From NCBI RefSeq assembly GCF_000003855.2, contig NW_003101679.1, forward strand, positions 186,001 through 250,000: DNA of 64,000 nt, written 5' to 3'. Made by a program: the position numbers and the translations under genes. Each line of letters starts with the position of its first letter. Position 1 is the first letter of the stretch. Below the pieces are notes generated by a model. That model was not told the DNA's origin. It saw only the letters and a list, made by a program, of their open reading frames with translations, and ran no database searches. This document shows, one piece after another, positions 47,656-59,080 of the stretch. Source of the DNA: Blastomyces gilchristii SLH14081 (lineage: Eukaryota; Ascomycota; Eurotiomycetes; Onygenales; Ajellomycetaceae).

Positions 47656-49107
47656 AAGAGTAGTAACTAACAGATAAAGAAAAAGTGTAAGAAAAGAAAA
47701 GAGAATAATTCAAGAGATAATAAATTGATTATCAACTATAAGAGTCAGCTGTAAAAAGACAAATGTTATTATACATATCTCATTTGTTTTTCATATATTA
47801 TATATTTAGTCTATTTTCAATGCCATGTCATTTGAAGAAAAACATCAAAAACAAAGAATATCTCAAAACTCAAGATCTGTAAGAGATTCAAGAGCTACAA
47901 GCTGCTCTTGTAATAACACTACACATGTCTCTGATTTCTCTACTGCTCTATATACAACATTGATATCATTTATCACAAGATTGACTGAAATGTCAATATA
48001 GAAATGTGTATGCATGTGTGTAGAAAATTTGAAGAAGAGTATGAAATATGCAGAATCAGAAGCCAGAGTAAGAAGAGTGAAGACAGAAGACACAGAAGAT
48101 GAAGAATATATAGAACTGAATGAATAATAGCAGAAGTCACTCTGAGCTGAATGCTTATCATCTGATATATACACAATCTTTTCTGCAGAAGAGAGAGAGA
48201 AAGTGATAAGAGAAGCTTAAGAGTGAAAAAGAGTAGTCTCAGTAGTGTTATCATCTTCAATTAAAATGATCTCTGATGCTGAAGCAACTAAGAATTATTA
48301 TTAGTATATGAAACTGTAAAAATAGAGATAATAATTATTGAATTAATACTCACTGATCATAGAATTGTATATATAATTACAACATGCACAAGACTTCTCA
48401 TAAAGAGAGAGAGAGACACAGAGAAATGCAGAACGAAGAATGCAACATGTGAACAGCTTATTTTCATAACAATATCTCAGATAAGACATATAAGTCTCAC
48501 ATCTGCAGATATAAAAGAGTATGACATCTGTATTTCTGTTTCTGAAAACACAGATATTCTTCACCTGCATCATGAGATCAGATAATAAATATCAGAGAAT
48601 AAACTAATATAGATTAATTATTCTGAGAATATTTATCAGAGCAGATATACTTATAATATTGAATTTAATAATTGTAAAAAGTGTCTTAATGTCTGTGAAT
48701 GATATGACTTTGTATATAATAAAACTCATAATGATTTTCTCTAGAACAATTAGTATTAGAAGAAAAGATAAAAGAAAAGACTTACACTCTTAATACTATT
48801 GAGAAGAGAAGTAATTCTCTGATATGAATACATAATTATCTTATCATGAATATTTAAAATCGATGTAATAATTAATGTCTGTAACTGAGATTTAAATAGT
48901 TGTATTATATACAGTCTTTATATAATAAATTGATCTAGAGATCAGTAAGAAGAGTGAAAGTATATATATTAAGAAATATAATCTATTAAGTCTATGCAAC
49001 ATCTTCTTGAATTAAGAATAGTTGATAATAATAGCAGAAGCAGCAGAGACAGAGAGAATAGAAGTAGTGAAAGTGAGAGTAGTAAGAACAGAAGTGACAG
49101 AAGTGAG
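47656..49107 (+). mobile_element. gypsy fragment G1, 3' part
   Basis: Continues G1 after copy B. Matches element C from about 34848 to 36365, including the antisense cysteine-rich frame and the purine-rich tract, with C/T and G/A differences and small indels. Ends at DNA-element fragment T3. Confidence 0.85.
47863..48573 (-). pseudogene. antisense cysteine-rich reading frame, G1 copy
   Basis: Counterpart of 35078-35743. The first part (48573-48343) opens MMQVKNICVFRNRNTDVILF and includes CETYMSYLRYCYENKLFTCC and CACCNYIYNS; several of the paired cysteines differ from the C copy as Tyr/Cys changes expected from C-to-T mutation. The second part (48174-47863) contains INDINVVYRAVEKSETCVVL and ends QEQLVALESLTDLEF. 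Upstream, an acidic Ser/Thr-rich segment is open between stops. Two independently mutated copies keep the same layout, which argues that the ancestral element carried this gene. Confidence 0.55.
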
Positions 49108-49379
49108 TAGACTGACTGCTGAGATTATAAATTTCATATTTAATCTTATTTAATCAAATCTTATACATTTCTTAGCATGAATTCTGCTGAGACTAATCAT
49201 TAAAAAAACATGCAAAGTGACTATATATCAAATCTCAAAATGAAATCATGACTTGGAAAAAATAAGAAAGTGATCTCATTTAATTTCATTTAGTTTCATT
49301 CTTAGTATAAAGTTACTATTTTTAGACATTTTAAGATTTATTTTAGCCTATTTTTAATTTTTTAAAAAGTAATGCTTTT
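49108..49379 (+). mobile_element. DNA element T3, truncated
   Basis: Starts TAGACTGACTGCTGAG and matches T2 from 37045 to 37316, then stops at a (TTA)n run. Mutated like T2. Confidence 0.75.
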
Positions 49380-49636
49380 TATTATTATTATTATTATTAT
49401 TCTTTCATAATACTCATATGCAAGCGAAGCTTGTGATGAGTCCTTGCATGATGTTAAATACAGGTTAAGTGTTGATTATACAGAAGGAAATACAGGTGTT
49501 GAGATCATGTCAAGATAACAAGAACATAGAAAATACAAAGAATTGACAATTAGATACATGCGATAATAACTTCTCAGCTCAGGAACATAGAGTGATTTAT
49601 TGAAGTGATTTGTACACCTCTGTATTTATTAGAAAC
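49380..49636 (-). mobile_element. 3' end of a second (TAA)n-tailed non-LTR element or SINE
   Basis: A run of eight TTA-type units followed by about 230 bp unlike the I-like 3' UTR, so on the minus strand it reads as a unique 3' end with a (TAA)n tail. It contains the small palindrome GCAAGCGAAGCTTG (49422-49435). Truncated on the right by the E2 LTR. Only one copy is present. Confidence 0.5.
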
Positions 49637-49894
49637 TGTAAGAATAAGTGCTCGCAGGCGATTATTCAGGTGTTTGCAGCTTGATGTGATATGTACTGTT
49701 AACTACTAGAAGTATTCACAGTAGAAAGATAAAATGTAGAGATCAAATATATAATAGCATTCAAGCTGAGTTATGAATAGTATTCATGAACTTCAGTCTA
49801 TATAGTTGTGTGTAGTCAAGAGCTGCTAGCTCTATTAATTATGTAAGAGATAGAAATAGAGATAAAGAATCTGTAAGAAGCAGAATTTCTTACA
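49637..49894 (-). repeat. E2 3' LTR, inverted
   Basis: 258 bp matching both E1 LTRs in reverse complement. The outer end (left side) keeps GTGCTCGCAGGCGATTATTC; the inner end is mutated. Confidence 0.9.
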
Positions 49895-51469
49895 TATCTT
49901 TCTCTCTCTAAGACTTCATCTGTGAAGTCTTTCACTGAGTGACTTCATAGAATCAGCTCAGCACTGCAGTGATACTCACTAAAAATTCTTTATATCTATA
50001 AAAAATCTCAGTGAGGAAAAAAATCTCTTATTACTATAAAGAGAAAAGAGTCTGTCACTCAGTTTCTTATTCTATAAGATTCTTTATAATCTACAGATTC
50101 TTCTCTGACTATTATACAGATTCATCTTACATCTTTCATACAGAAGAGTTCTGATTAACTCTCAACTATTTTTATAAGATTCTTATGTAATTATTATACA
50201 GATTCATCTCACAGATGAATTACTCTCTATAAGATCACTCTTATTAAAGAGAAGTATTCATAAGTTGATCTTTCACTTATTCTTACAAATCATTGTTCTT
50301 TGACACTGTAGAATTATAAGGAATTTTCCATTCTTTCATCAATTCTGTAGAATTGTAGAATCAAGATGTTCACAGTCTGTAATTACTCTTTATAGTCATA
50401 TAGAAAGATTCAGATCTGTGATTCATAATTACTCTTATTTACTAGAGTGATCTGACTGTTTCACAGAATCACTTACAGTGTAAGTAAATCTCTTTAAAGT
50501 AGTATAAATATCTCAGATCTGTCTGTAGAATCTCATCTTCTTTTCTCTTTTTTTATAACAGCTCTCATTCTTATAAACTGTGAGTATCTTCATTCATTCA
50601 TGAAGTGTTTTCACTTAGATGACAGAGAGAGAGTATTTCTGACAATATTTATATATTGATTCAAGAACTTCTCAAGAAAAAAAAAAATTTTCAATTTCAA
50701 TATCTTTATAAACAATGTCTGGCTACTGCTGAGCTTCTTATGAGCATCTCTGAAACTTCTCTAATCACTTTTTATCAGCTGATGAAGCAGGAGTGTTACT
50801 GCTTATAACAGCATCTTCATCTCTTTCAGCTCTGTCACTGCACCTGATCTTCAGATCAGCAGCTAACTTCATATCTTTTTCAGACCAGTTTCTGACTTCA
50901 AGCAGTGTAGTTCTTCTCTTTGCTATAAGTCTTCTCATAAGTAATTTCTTACAGACTCTAGCTAATAATTCTTGTAAAGCTTCTGATATTGTTAGTGTCT
51001 TCTACAGCTCTGCAGATCTATGATCACTCTCTCTCTGTCTGCACAATCTCTGATCAGATATATGCAAATATGTCTAGGTTTTCTATCAATGATTCTCATG
51101 TCACAGTGTATTTTCACAATTTCATTGTCAATGAGAGATAAGTTCTTGAGTACTTATAAAATCCAGATAATTAAGATAATGTGAATACTATGAATTTACA
51201 ATGAGAGTTAATCTAAGCAGATGAGCTCTCTCTTCATATCTCAATTATTTCTGAGCTGAATACTTCAGCACAACTGAGAGAGTGAACACAGCTTTCTAAG
51301 AGATATCTGATCACACACACAGACAGTCAGTTTTCAAGACTCTGTTACAACTATGCATACTCTGATATCTGACTTCTCTGAAGTCTGTGCATTTCTGATG
51401 ATTTTTATATTAAATATAATAATTATCTGTACTGCAGACATGATACTCTCTGCTTCTTTAAAGAAGAAA
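49895..51469 (-). mobile_element. E-family partial element E2: 3' region only
   Basis: Reverse complement of about 13020-14594 of E1, cut at about 51469 (AAGAAGAAAATT). No pol and no 5' LTR. It confirms that the 3' region of family E is part of the element and not a later insertion. Confidence 0.85.
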
Positions 51470-51960
51470 ATTCAACAACCGCTCCACCACGAACTCGCTC
51501 GATTTTTCGAATAAGAACCCGCCGATAGATCCATCGAAAAGCCCTCGATCATACGAGCATTTTGACCCCATCGCCGACCGCATACCCCGTGTGGTGGTGG
51601 AGTTATCCAGCCAAATGTGAACTGGACGTTGTTCGAAGCTCCTGTGTGGGATTATCCCCCGTTCTCCCCTACCACACCACAACCCCGGGCCAGAGTGCCA
51701 TACAAATTGTAAGGTGAAGTGACCTAGCCATATGCACCAATCTTCTCGATTTTGGAAGATCCCCGACCTGTAGTTGTGGAGATATCCGAGAAGCGACCTC
51801 CGCGAAAACCCTGTCCATCTTTGATGTTCCAAAACACCAACGCCAAGTCTCACCCTCGTACCGCCCTTCTCAATCTGGCCCATCCCCGGCAGAAAAATAC
51901 AAAAAGATACCTCAGTGATAATATCAAGCACATAATCAATGGACTCTTCTGAAGTGCAAC
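51470..51960. other. GC-richer unidentified patch
   Basis: About 490 bp with ordinary CpG, CpC and TGG content between AT-rich repeats. Open frames on both strands (minus 51458-51931, 157 codons; plus 51752-51952, 66 codons from MEDPRPVVVEIS to KHIINGLF) are not recognised. Neither has fungal-gene features such as introns or a clear start context. It may be a fragment of host sequence, of an unmutated repeat, or a transduced segment. No copy occurs elsewhere in the window except the partial repeat just downstream. Confidence 0.5.
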
Positions 51961-52090
51961 CTCCACGGTCCGCCGCCAGTATATCTAGACTTCAACACCA
52001 AGTCTCACCCCTGTACTACTCCTCTCAATCTGGCCCATCCTCAGCAGAATGATACAAAAAGATACCTCAGCAACAGCATTCAATACATAA
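51838..52090 (+). repeat. two-unit direct repeat, about 100 bp each
   Basis: AACGCCAAGTCTCACCCTCG to about 51946 recurs at about 51993-52096 as AACACCAAGTCTCACCCCTG. Both contain CTCAATCTGGCCCATCC and ACAAAAAGATACCTCAG. The second unit is slightly more mutated (CCCATCCTCAGCAG for CCCATCCCCGGCAG). Confidence 0.75.
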
Positions 52091-52096
52091 CCAGTG

Positions 52097-52235
52097 AACA
52101 ATGAGTCAACAGCACATCAACAACTATAAAATCAGTATACCTCAAGGTCTGACTGAGCCTTTGATCCCTGCACAGTGAGATATATTAAATCTAGTTTTAA
52201 TACCTCAATATTCAATAGATTCTGCAAGAGATTGA
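52097..52235. other. short stretch before F2
   Basis: About 140 bp, moderately AT-rich, no feature recognised beyond the 5' boundary of F2 at about 52236. Confidence 0.4.
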
Positions 52236-53107
52236 GAACAGCAACACTAGGTTTCTATTGAATTTGAGAATTAACTCTATATTGATATAATCATTGACAA
52301 AGTCTTCTATTTTGAGATATAAATAATCAGTTCCTCTACATCTCACTGACAATATTTATATTATCATATAGAAACAGACTTATATTCTCTATAATATCAA
52401 GACCCTGAAGAGGGAAAGTCTTGATAGAAGATATACAGTAGTGTATATTTTAGTAGTTTCTATCTCATTCTTCTGCAGCAGTTAATGAAAAAAAAAAAAA
52501 GATCTTAGAAATAGTTTTTTACTTCTCTTGAAAAAGTAAGGTGTTTTTCTCTGAGTTTTACACAATATTCTTACAAAGAATTAAAAACAGAGTTGTTTTC
52601 TGTCATAATTTCATATTCTTTTAAGCAAGAATTACTTTTTCAGTGACTGAAGAGCTTTCATTAATACTTAATTCTTTTTTACACTCTTTATTAACTGATT
52701 TGAGTTGCACACTTGTTGTGTGAGAAGAATTGAATGATTTAGAATAAAATTGAATAGTTTTAATCAATTTCTCTGCAAAAAATTGATTTATTTTTTGTCA
52801 GTTTTTCTCTCAAAAACTGTCATATCATCTGATTTATTATCAATTGATATCATACTTTTCCTCACTGTATTCCAAGAAAGAGATTGTAAAGATTTTATTG
52901 ATTTATCTTAAAAATCAATTTTAGTTTATTAGATTCTCTTCAAAAATCTAATCTAGTTACTGAACTAGTGTGAAAAAAATCAGGTGTTTTATACACAAAA
53001 GTCTTTTATTCTTCTTTTGAAACAGTCTGACCAACTTTTCAATTGAAAACAGACTTAGAAATATCTCAATTGAAACAGTCTGATCAACTTTTCATTGAGT
53101 GAAAACA
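52236..53107 (+). other. F2 5' untranslated region
   Basis: No frame. Contains an A run (52487-52500) and, before ORF1, three copies of a CAGTCTGA(T/C)CAACTTTTC-like motif (53023-53095) shared with F1. Possibly promoter or RNA-packaging sequence. Confidence 0.6.
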
Positions 53108-54712
53108 ATGAGTTCAAAAATACACTCAGTTGATGTGGAAAAAGATGCTTTCTCAAATACTATTCCTGAGATTGAAATTCTGAAGAGAAGAAAGAAAGAA
53201 GAAATAGAGAAACAACAAGTTCTTGAAATACAGGAACTTGAAAAAGCAAGCAAGATTCTTGAAAAGCAGTGTCTGAGTGAGATGAATGAAGAAGTTCTGT
53301 TAATTCTTCATGCTCAGGCTAGACAACTACAGGAGATGATCAAGTTCAAACTTGGAATCTCAAACACAGTTCAAAAAATCTTGAAAATTCCTAGTACAAT
53401 CACTGACTCTTTATCTTGCTCTTCTTCTTCCTTTCTTCCTACTTCTTCTTCTTCTTTGAATTAGAAGAAAACATATGCTCAAGCAGCTGAATCTGCTGTC
53501 TCTAAACCTGCTGTCTCAAAATCTGCTCAAAATCCTGAGAAAACTGAGAAGAATACTGCTCATGCCTCTATTCATAGAAAAGTGAAAAAGAAAATGCAAA
53601 AAGAGAAAAACTTCCAAATCTTCAGAAATAGAAGACTTATTCTCAAAGTCTCAAACCAGGACATTCTGCAAAGAAACAAGCTAAACTCAAATCTCATTTT
53701 CAAAATCAGAAATGAAATTAATCAGTAGTTCTTTTCTCAGTTGATGACTGATATTGAAGTTCAAAAATCAGTTATAGCTTCAATTGAGTCATCATTCTTT
53801 GAAAACTTCATCATTCTGACTACACTGCCTGAATTCAGTGCTGAATTCCTTATTCAGAATGAGAATCTCTGAAAGTCAGCAGTAGAATCATTGCTAAACA
53901 CAACAATTCTATCTGAAAGAGATGAAAAGTGAGACAAATTCATTCTTTATGATATTTCAGTTGAAATTTTTGACTGTGAAGAAGGAATGCTACTTCTCAA
54001 AAATGAATTGAAAGAATACAACTTCATTCAACTTAGAAAGGAGCCTGTATGACTAAATTCAATTGAGTTCAGACAAAGCTAGAGAAATGCCTCTGTTCTA
54101 GTATATATAAAAACACTTGAACAGTCAAAGATCTCTGAAGTAAGAGTAGCAGGTTTGAAAATGAGAGTTCATGAATACAAAGACTCAAGAATGAATCTCA
54201 AAGCTCAAACACAGTGTTCAAACTGTCAAAGATATGAATACTTTGCAATCTCATGTTTTAGAGACTCAAAATATGCATTCTGTGTCAGAGATCATAAAAC
54301 TAGTGAGCATAAATGTGAAACATGCTTAAAAAGAGATGAAATTTGTTAATATACTCTGCTTAAGTGCTCTAATTGCAAAGAAAAACATGCATCTAGCTCA
54401 AAAGAATGTATGTTTGCTCCTAGAACTCAAAAGAACTGGAGAAAAGATGAAGCTCAAAGTCAATCTAGAACTGAAGAGAAGAGTCAAGCCAGTAAACTCA
54501 TAACTGTAAGCTCAAAAAGAAGAAACTCTCAATTATCTAAGTCTTCAAACTTCAATTCTCCAGTAAAATGTAAACAGAATTTGAATCCTCAAACTCCTGT
54601 TAAGATTAGAGAATTGAGAAATGACTCTGGTGATAAACTAGATATAATGCAAGCAGTTGAGATTTCTACTTTTCAGAACAGTTATAATCTACTATCTAAT
54701 GATAGTGATTAG
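53108..54712 (+). pseudogene. F2 ORF1, gag-like nucleic-acid-binding protein (stops only)
   Basis: One uninterrupted frame of 535 codons apart from about seven single-base stops (TAG/TGA/TAA, for example 53462-53464 and near 54348). N-terminal part (residues 15-90) is a Glu/Lys-rich coiled coil (EILKRRKKEEIEKQQVLEIQ) followed by a Ser-rich linker. Three CCHC-like knuckles occupy about residues 365-435: CSNCQRYEYFAISC, CAFC-type CVRDHKTSEHKCETC, and CSNCKEKHASSSKEC. The tail is Lys/Arg/Ser-rich. Such proteins bind element RNA and assist target-primed reverse transcription. ORF2 starts 24 bases after its stop. ATG 53108 is chosen because F1 has an ATG in the same place. Confidence 0.85.
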
Positions 54713-54735
54713 ATTCTTCTCTACTCTCTTTTAGT

Positions 54736-57700
54736 ATGAATATACAACAAAAATAACAAAAAAAGTTTAAAAACTCTTCAAAAATCATATTTATTTAAAA
54801 TAATGTGAATAGAAACTCAAATTGCATTTATTCATATCATCAAATTGCATTTGAACAAAAAGTTGATTTTATACTGCTTCAGGAGCCGAATTTTGATGCT
54901 GAGTAAAAATATGTCATTTCTTATTCAAGCTACTACTGCTTTTTACCTCAAAAGTCTGAGATAAAGTCAAGAGTAGTGATCTATGAAAGAAAGAGATCAA
55001 GATATCAATTTAATCTAAGATTTGATATCATGTCTGACTCTGATATTCTGGTGGGTGATAATATAGATAAAGAAAATGAGTTTGATACTATACAGCTCAT
55101 AAATATCTATAATGAAAAGTCATTGAAGGAAAATAACAATATCTGAACAATTGATAGAGAATTTCTGAACATAACTTCATTAAGAAACTCTATAATTGCA
55201 GGAGATTTCAATGCACATCATCCCTGATGAAATTCAGAATGCAAGAGAGCAGTGAGAGCTGATAATCTGATTGAATGAACCTTTGAGCATTCAATAGATT
55301 TGATTAATAAGTCTGATCAACAAACATTCTTTAGAAAAGACATGAAACAGAAGTCTATTATAGATCTAACTTTCATATCATAAAATCTAATGAAAAGAAG
55401 ACTTGTAAACTGGTTTATTGATTCAAATGACACATCAGAATCAGATCATGAGATTATTCAATTTAATATTGAACTGAGTGAAAAATAAATGAGTGAAAAT
55501 CCTCTTCTCTCTAATCAGTATAACTTTGAAAAAGCTGATTGAAAAGCAGTTGAAGAAAGCATAAAACTGTTAAAATCTGAAAGACAGAATGAGCTATATT
55601 GAAATTCTGGTGAAGATATCTCAAATGAAATGCTTGAGAATAGAGTGAAGCTTATTACATCTATTATTCTAACAAGTGTTAGAGATAATATTTCAAAAAG
55701 AAAATCTTCTGAGTATTCAAAATCTTGATAAAATGAGAATATCTCATCTAAAAGAAAAGAATTAGCTACTGCTAGAAGAGATTGAAAGAATGATATAATA
55801 TCTGATGAAGAGTTCAAAGCTGTCAGAAATGAATATTTTTCAGATATTAAAAGAGCTAAAACAGACTGCTGAAATAAATTTCTTGAAGAAGCACAAGAAA
55901 AGAAAGTTTTTAAAGCTTTTAACTATACTAAAACAAGAAGTGTAGCAAAACTTCCAGCTCTAGAATATGAGTTTCAGAATGAATCATATACAGCAAACTC
56001 TTTTGAGAAAAAATGTCAAGCTTTCATGAGAATTCTCTTTCAGAACTCACCAGATTCAGATTCAGATTCAGAGAAAGAGAATATATCACTTCTCAATTAC
56101 ATTGATGAAAATGACTGGAAATGGCCTGATCTTACACAAGATGAATTAGAGTCAGCTATCTTCTCAAGTTCTGTTAAAACTGCTGCAGGTCCTGATTCAA
56201 TTAATCACTTGATTATTCAAAATACATATTCCTACTTAAAGAATGAATATTTTGAGCTCTTTTTCAATCTCTTGAAAAATGGATATCATTCTGAATGCTG
56301 AAGAGAAGCCACTGGAGTGATTCTTGCAAAACCTAATAGAAAAACTTCAATTCCTAAGTCATATAGAGTAATATCTCTATTGAACTGCCTAGAAAAGGTT
56401 TTAGAAAAGATAATAGCTACTCAACTATCTTTTATAAGCTCTATAGATGATTCTCTTTTATTCAGTGAATAAATGAGAGATAGAAAACAGTGTTCTGCAA
56501 TTGACACTGTTCTCTCAGTTGTTCATGATATTTAAATAGCAAAGTATGAGGATCTGGTCTCAACTGCAGTTTTTATTGATATAAAAGAAGCATTTGATCA
56601 TGTTTCAAAGTCAAAGTTAATTCAGACATTGAAGATATTAAAACTGCCACTTTCTCTAATAAAATGAGTTAACTGTTTTATGTCTAAAAGAATTATACAA
56701 CTCTTCTTTGATGGAATGAAACAAGACAAGACTGAGATAAAAATAGGAGTATCACAGAGATCTTCAATCTCACTCATTTTATTTGCAATATACACTGCAT
56801 ATCTATTCAAAAATAGAAATATGAGAATAGTGTGATCTCTGAGTTATATGAATGATATTGGTCTAGTCTACAGCTCAAAAACTATCAAAGAGAATTTGAA
56901 AGTAATTGAAGAAGCTGCAAAGGAAATCTTTGTTAGAGCAGATATCAATCAAATTCAATTTAATATGAATAAAACTGAGTTAATTCATTTCTTTTCTAGA
57001 TTCAATAAGAAAGAACTATCTCTAACTCTTTTAAATAGTGAGATTAAACCCAGTGTAAATGTCAAATGATTAGAAGTATGATTAAACTTCAAGTTGAACT
57101 TTAAATATCACATTCAACAAAGAACTGTCAAGACAGAAAGACTATTGAATAACATAATCAGACTATCAAATACAGAGAGGGATCTATCCTTCCAGACTAT
57201 GAGACAGTTATATATAGCCTGTATTACATCAGTAGCTGATTATGAAGTTCAAGTTTGGTGAAATAATCAAGGGAATTTCACTGAACTCTTTCAAAGTCTG
57301 TAAAACAGAGTCTTGAGAAGAATTCTGAGAGCATTTAAATCATCTTCTATTAAAGTAATGGAAATTGAAGCTTCAATTCCTCCTTCTGCTATTAGATTTG
57401 AAAAGGCCTGTATGAACTATGCTCTGAGAGTTGTAAAGATAAGCTCAAATTATATAATCAGAGAAAGAGTCTCTTCTTCATTTCCATTAATTAACTCTGG
57501 AAATGAACTGGATTGAAATAGATTTCTTGATTGAAATGAAAATAATTCTTCAAAGAAAATGCCTTCTCAACTGTACAGACTATGCTCTCTGATTAAAAAT
57601 CAATTTTCTTCTTTAAATATTGAAAAAGTTGATCATGAGAAGTTATCTCTCTGGAGAAAAAAGCTTGAATCTCTTATAGACTTACAAATAAGTGAACTAT

Positions 57701-58698
57701 CAAAAGAGAAAGAATATGAACAGCATTTGAAGAGAATTTCTACAATCAATATAAAAGACTCTATTCTGATTTATTCAGATGACTCAAAAAATGAGAACTT
57801 GAATAGATTAGGCACAGGCATTGCTTATACTGAAGATAATATTAATTTTATCTCAGATTTCTGAAATCTAGGCTCTGAATGTGAAGTCTTTGATGCTGAA
57901 CTATTTATAATAGTGAAAGCTTTCAAACTCATTGAAATAAAATCTCATAAAAGAGGAAATTGTTTGAAAGAGGTATGAATATTCTCTGATAGTCAAGCTG
58001 CTTTAAAAAGACTTAGAAATAGTCAGATTCATAATGATCAAATGAATCTTGAACTGATCTTAAACTCTGTTTTAAAAATTCAAAAGAGAAGAATATCAAA
58101 GCTGAGAATTCATCTGCACTGAGTTCCTGCTCATATGAATATTCATGACAATGAATTGGCTGATTCAGCTGCAAAAAAGAGTGCAGAATTAAGCAGATCT
58201 ATTCAAAAAATTATGTCCTGGTCTTTTATAAAGAGAAAAATAAAAGAATCTCATTTAGACAAGTGAAATGAAAGCTGACAGAAACAAAAGAAGAGTATAT
58301 ATTATTCAAGATTTGAAATAAAACCCAAGTGGAAATCTTGTTCAATTAAATGTAAAAAGAAAATATTCTCATCTATAATACAGCTGAAACTAGGACATGG
58401 CTATTTCAAATCTTATATACAAAGATTTGATGATAGATTTGACTCAATAGAATGCTCATTCTGCAATACAAATGAGAATTCTGAGTATATTGTAATACAT
58501 CATACATTATACAATAGTCTCAGAGCCAGATTGAAAGAGAAGTATGATCTAAATCAATTAAATATGAGATTCTTATTCTCAACTGAGACAGGAATTAAAT
58601 ACTTAATAGACTTTCTATCAGAAACTCAAGCAGCTATAAGAAAATGACTAAATTCAGAATTATCTGAATATGAAGAGAAGGAAATCAATCAGATATAG
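54736..58698 (+). pseudogene. F2 ORF2: endonuclease, reverse transcriptase, RNase H, Cys/His tail
   Basis: 1320 codons in one frame with only point stops, mostly TGA for Trp. Endonuclease: LLQEPNF (54874), GDFNAHHP (55201), SDHE (55441). RT: AAGPDSINHLIIQ (56182), IDIKEAFDH (56576), and YMNDI at about 56845 where YxDD is expected. A conserved RRILRAFKSSSIK block is at 57316. RNase H: IYSDDSKNE (57768), FDAEL (57888), IFSDSQAAL (57980), VPAHMNIHDNELADSA (58121). The C-terminal CSFCNTNENSEYIVIHH (58455-58505) has lost the His and last Cys seen in copy D-RH. The protein would nick DNA and copy RNA at the nick; this copy cannot. Confidence 0.9.
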
Positions 58699-59080
58699 TC
58701 TATTAAAACAGCTATATACTATCTTTTAATAATTTGTTTTGTTACAGTCTCTCTTTACTTTATCTTTTTCTTTCAATTTCTTTCTATCTATCTATTTAAT
58801 GTGTCTATCTTTAAGACTGTGTTCTCTTTTCCTTTGTCATGATATTGTCAAATGATTTCAAAGTATCAGAAGATGTTAAAACACTGCAATTTGTAAATAG
58901 TTTTTGTATTCTGAGCTGGAATTTTCTGATTTTACATATCTGAAATTGATGAATGTATAATAGTTAACTTTACAGATATAGGAAAAACCCTGAGAACTAA
59001 AAGTTCTCAGATAGATGTCATAGTCTCTGACTGCATACATCTATAATTGAAGAATAATAATAATAATAATAATAATAATA
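58699..59080 (+). other. F2 3' UTR and (TAA)n tail
   Basis: Same 3' UTR as in all other copies (CTATCTATCTATTTAATGTG segment, GTCATAGTCTCTGACTGCAT near the end), followed by nine TAA-type units. F3 starts directly after the tail. Confidence 0.85.

Larger units (their letters stand above)
52236..59080 (+). mobile_element. I-like/Tad-like non-LTR retrotransposon F2, full length
   Basis: Complete layout: 5' UTR (52236-53107), ORF1 (53108-54712), ORF2 (54736-58698), 3' UTR and a (TAA)n tail (about 59053-59080). The 5' end is set by comparison with F1, whose homology stops at the same GAACAG. Length about 6.8 kb. The two-ORF plan, apurinic-type endonuclease, RT, RNase H and C-terminal Cys/His domain are those of the Tad/I group of fungal non-LTR elements. 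Stops make it non-autonomous, but it is the best full copy here. Confidence 0.95.

Noticed and set aside
48314..48353. A GTGAGT...TTTTTACAG intron of 40 bp in the antisense gene of G1
   Set aside because: The donor is absent from the C copy, where the same codons read as coding (SRCSF), so the GTGAGT arose by mutation. Length is also too short to trust.
51458..51931. 157-codon minus-strand frame in the GC-richer patch, as a real gene
   Set aside because: The upstream Met lies in the direct-repeat edge, the 3' end runs into E2, no family recognised, and the opposite strand is equally open.
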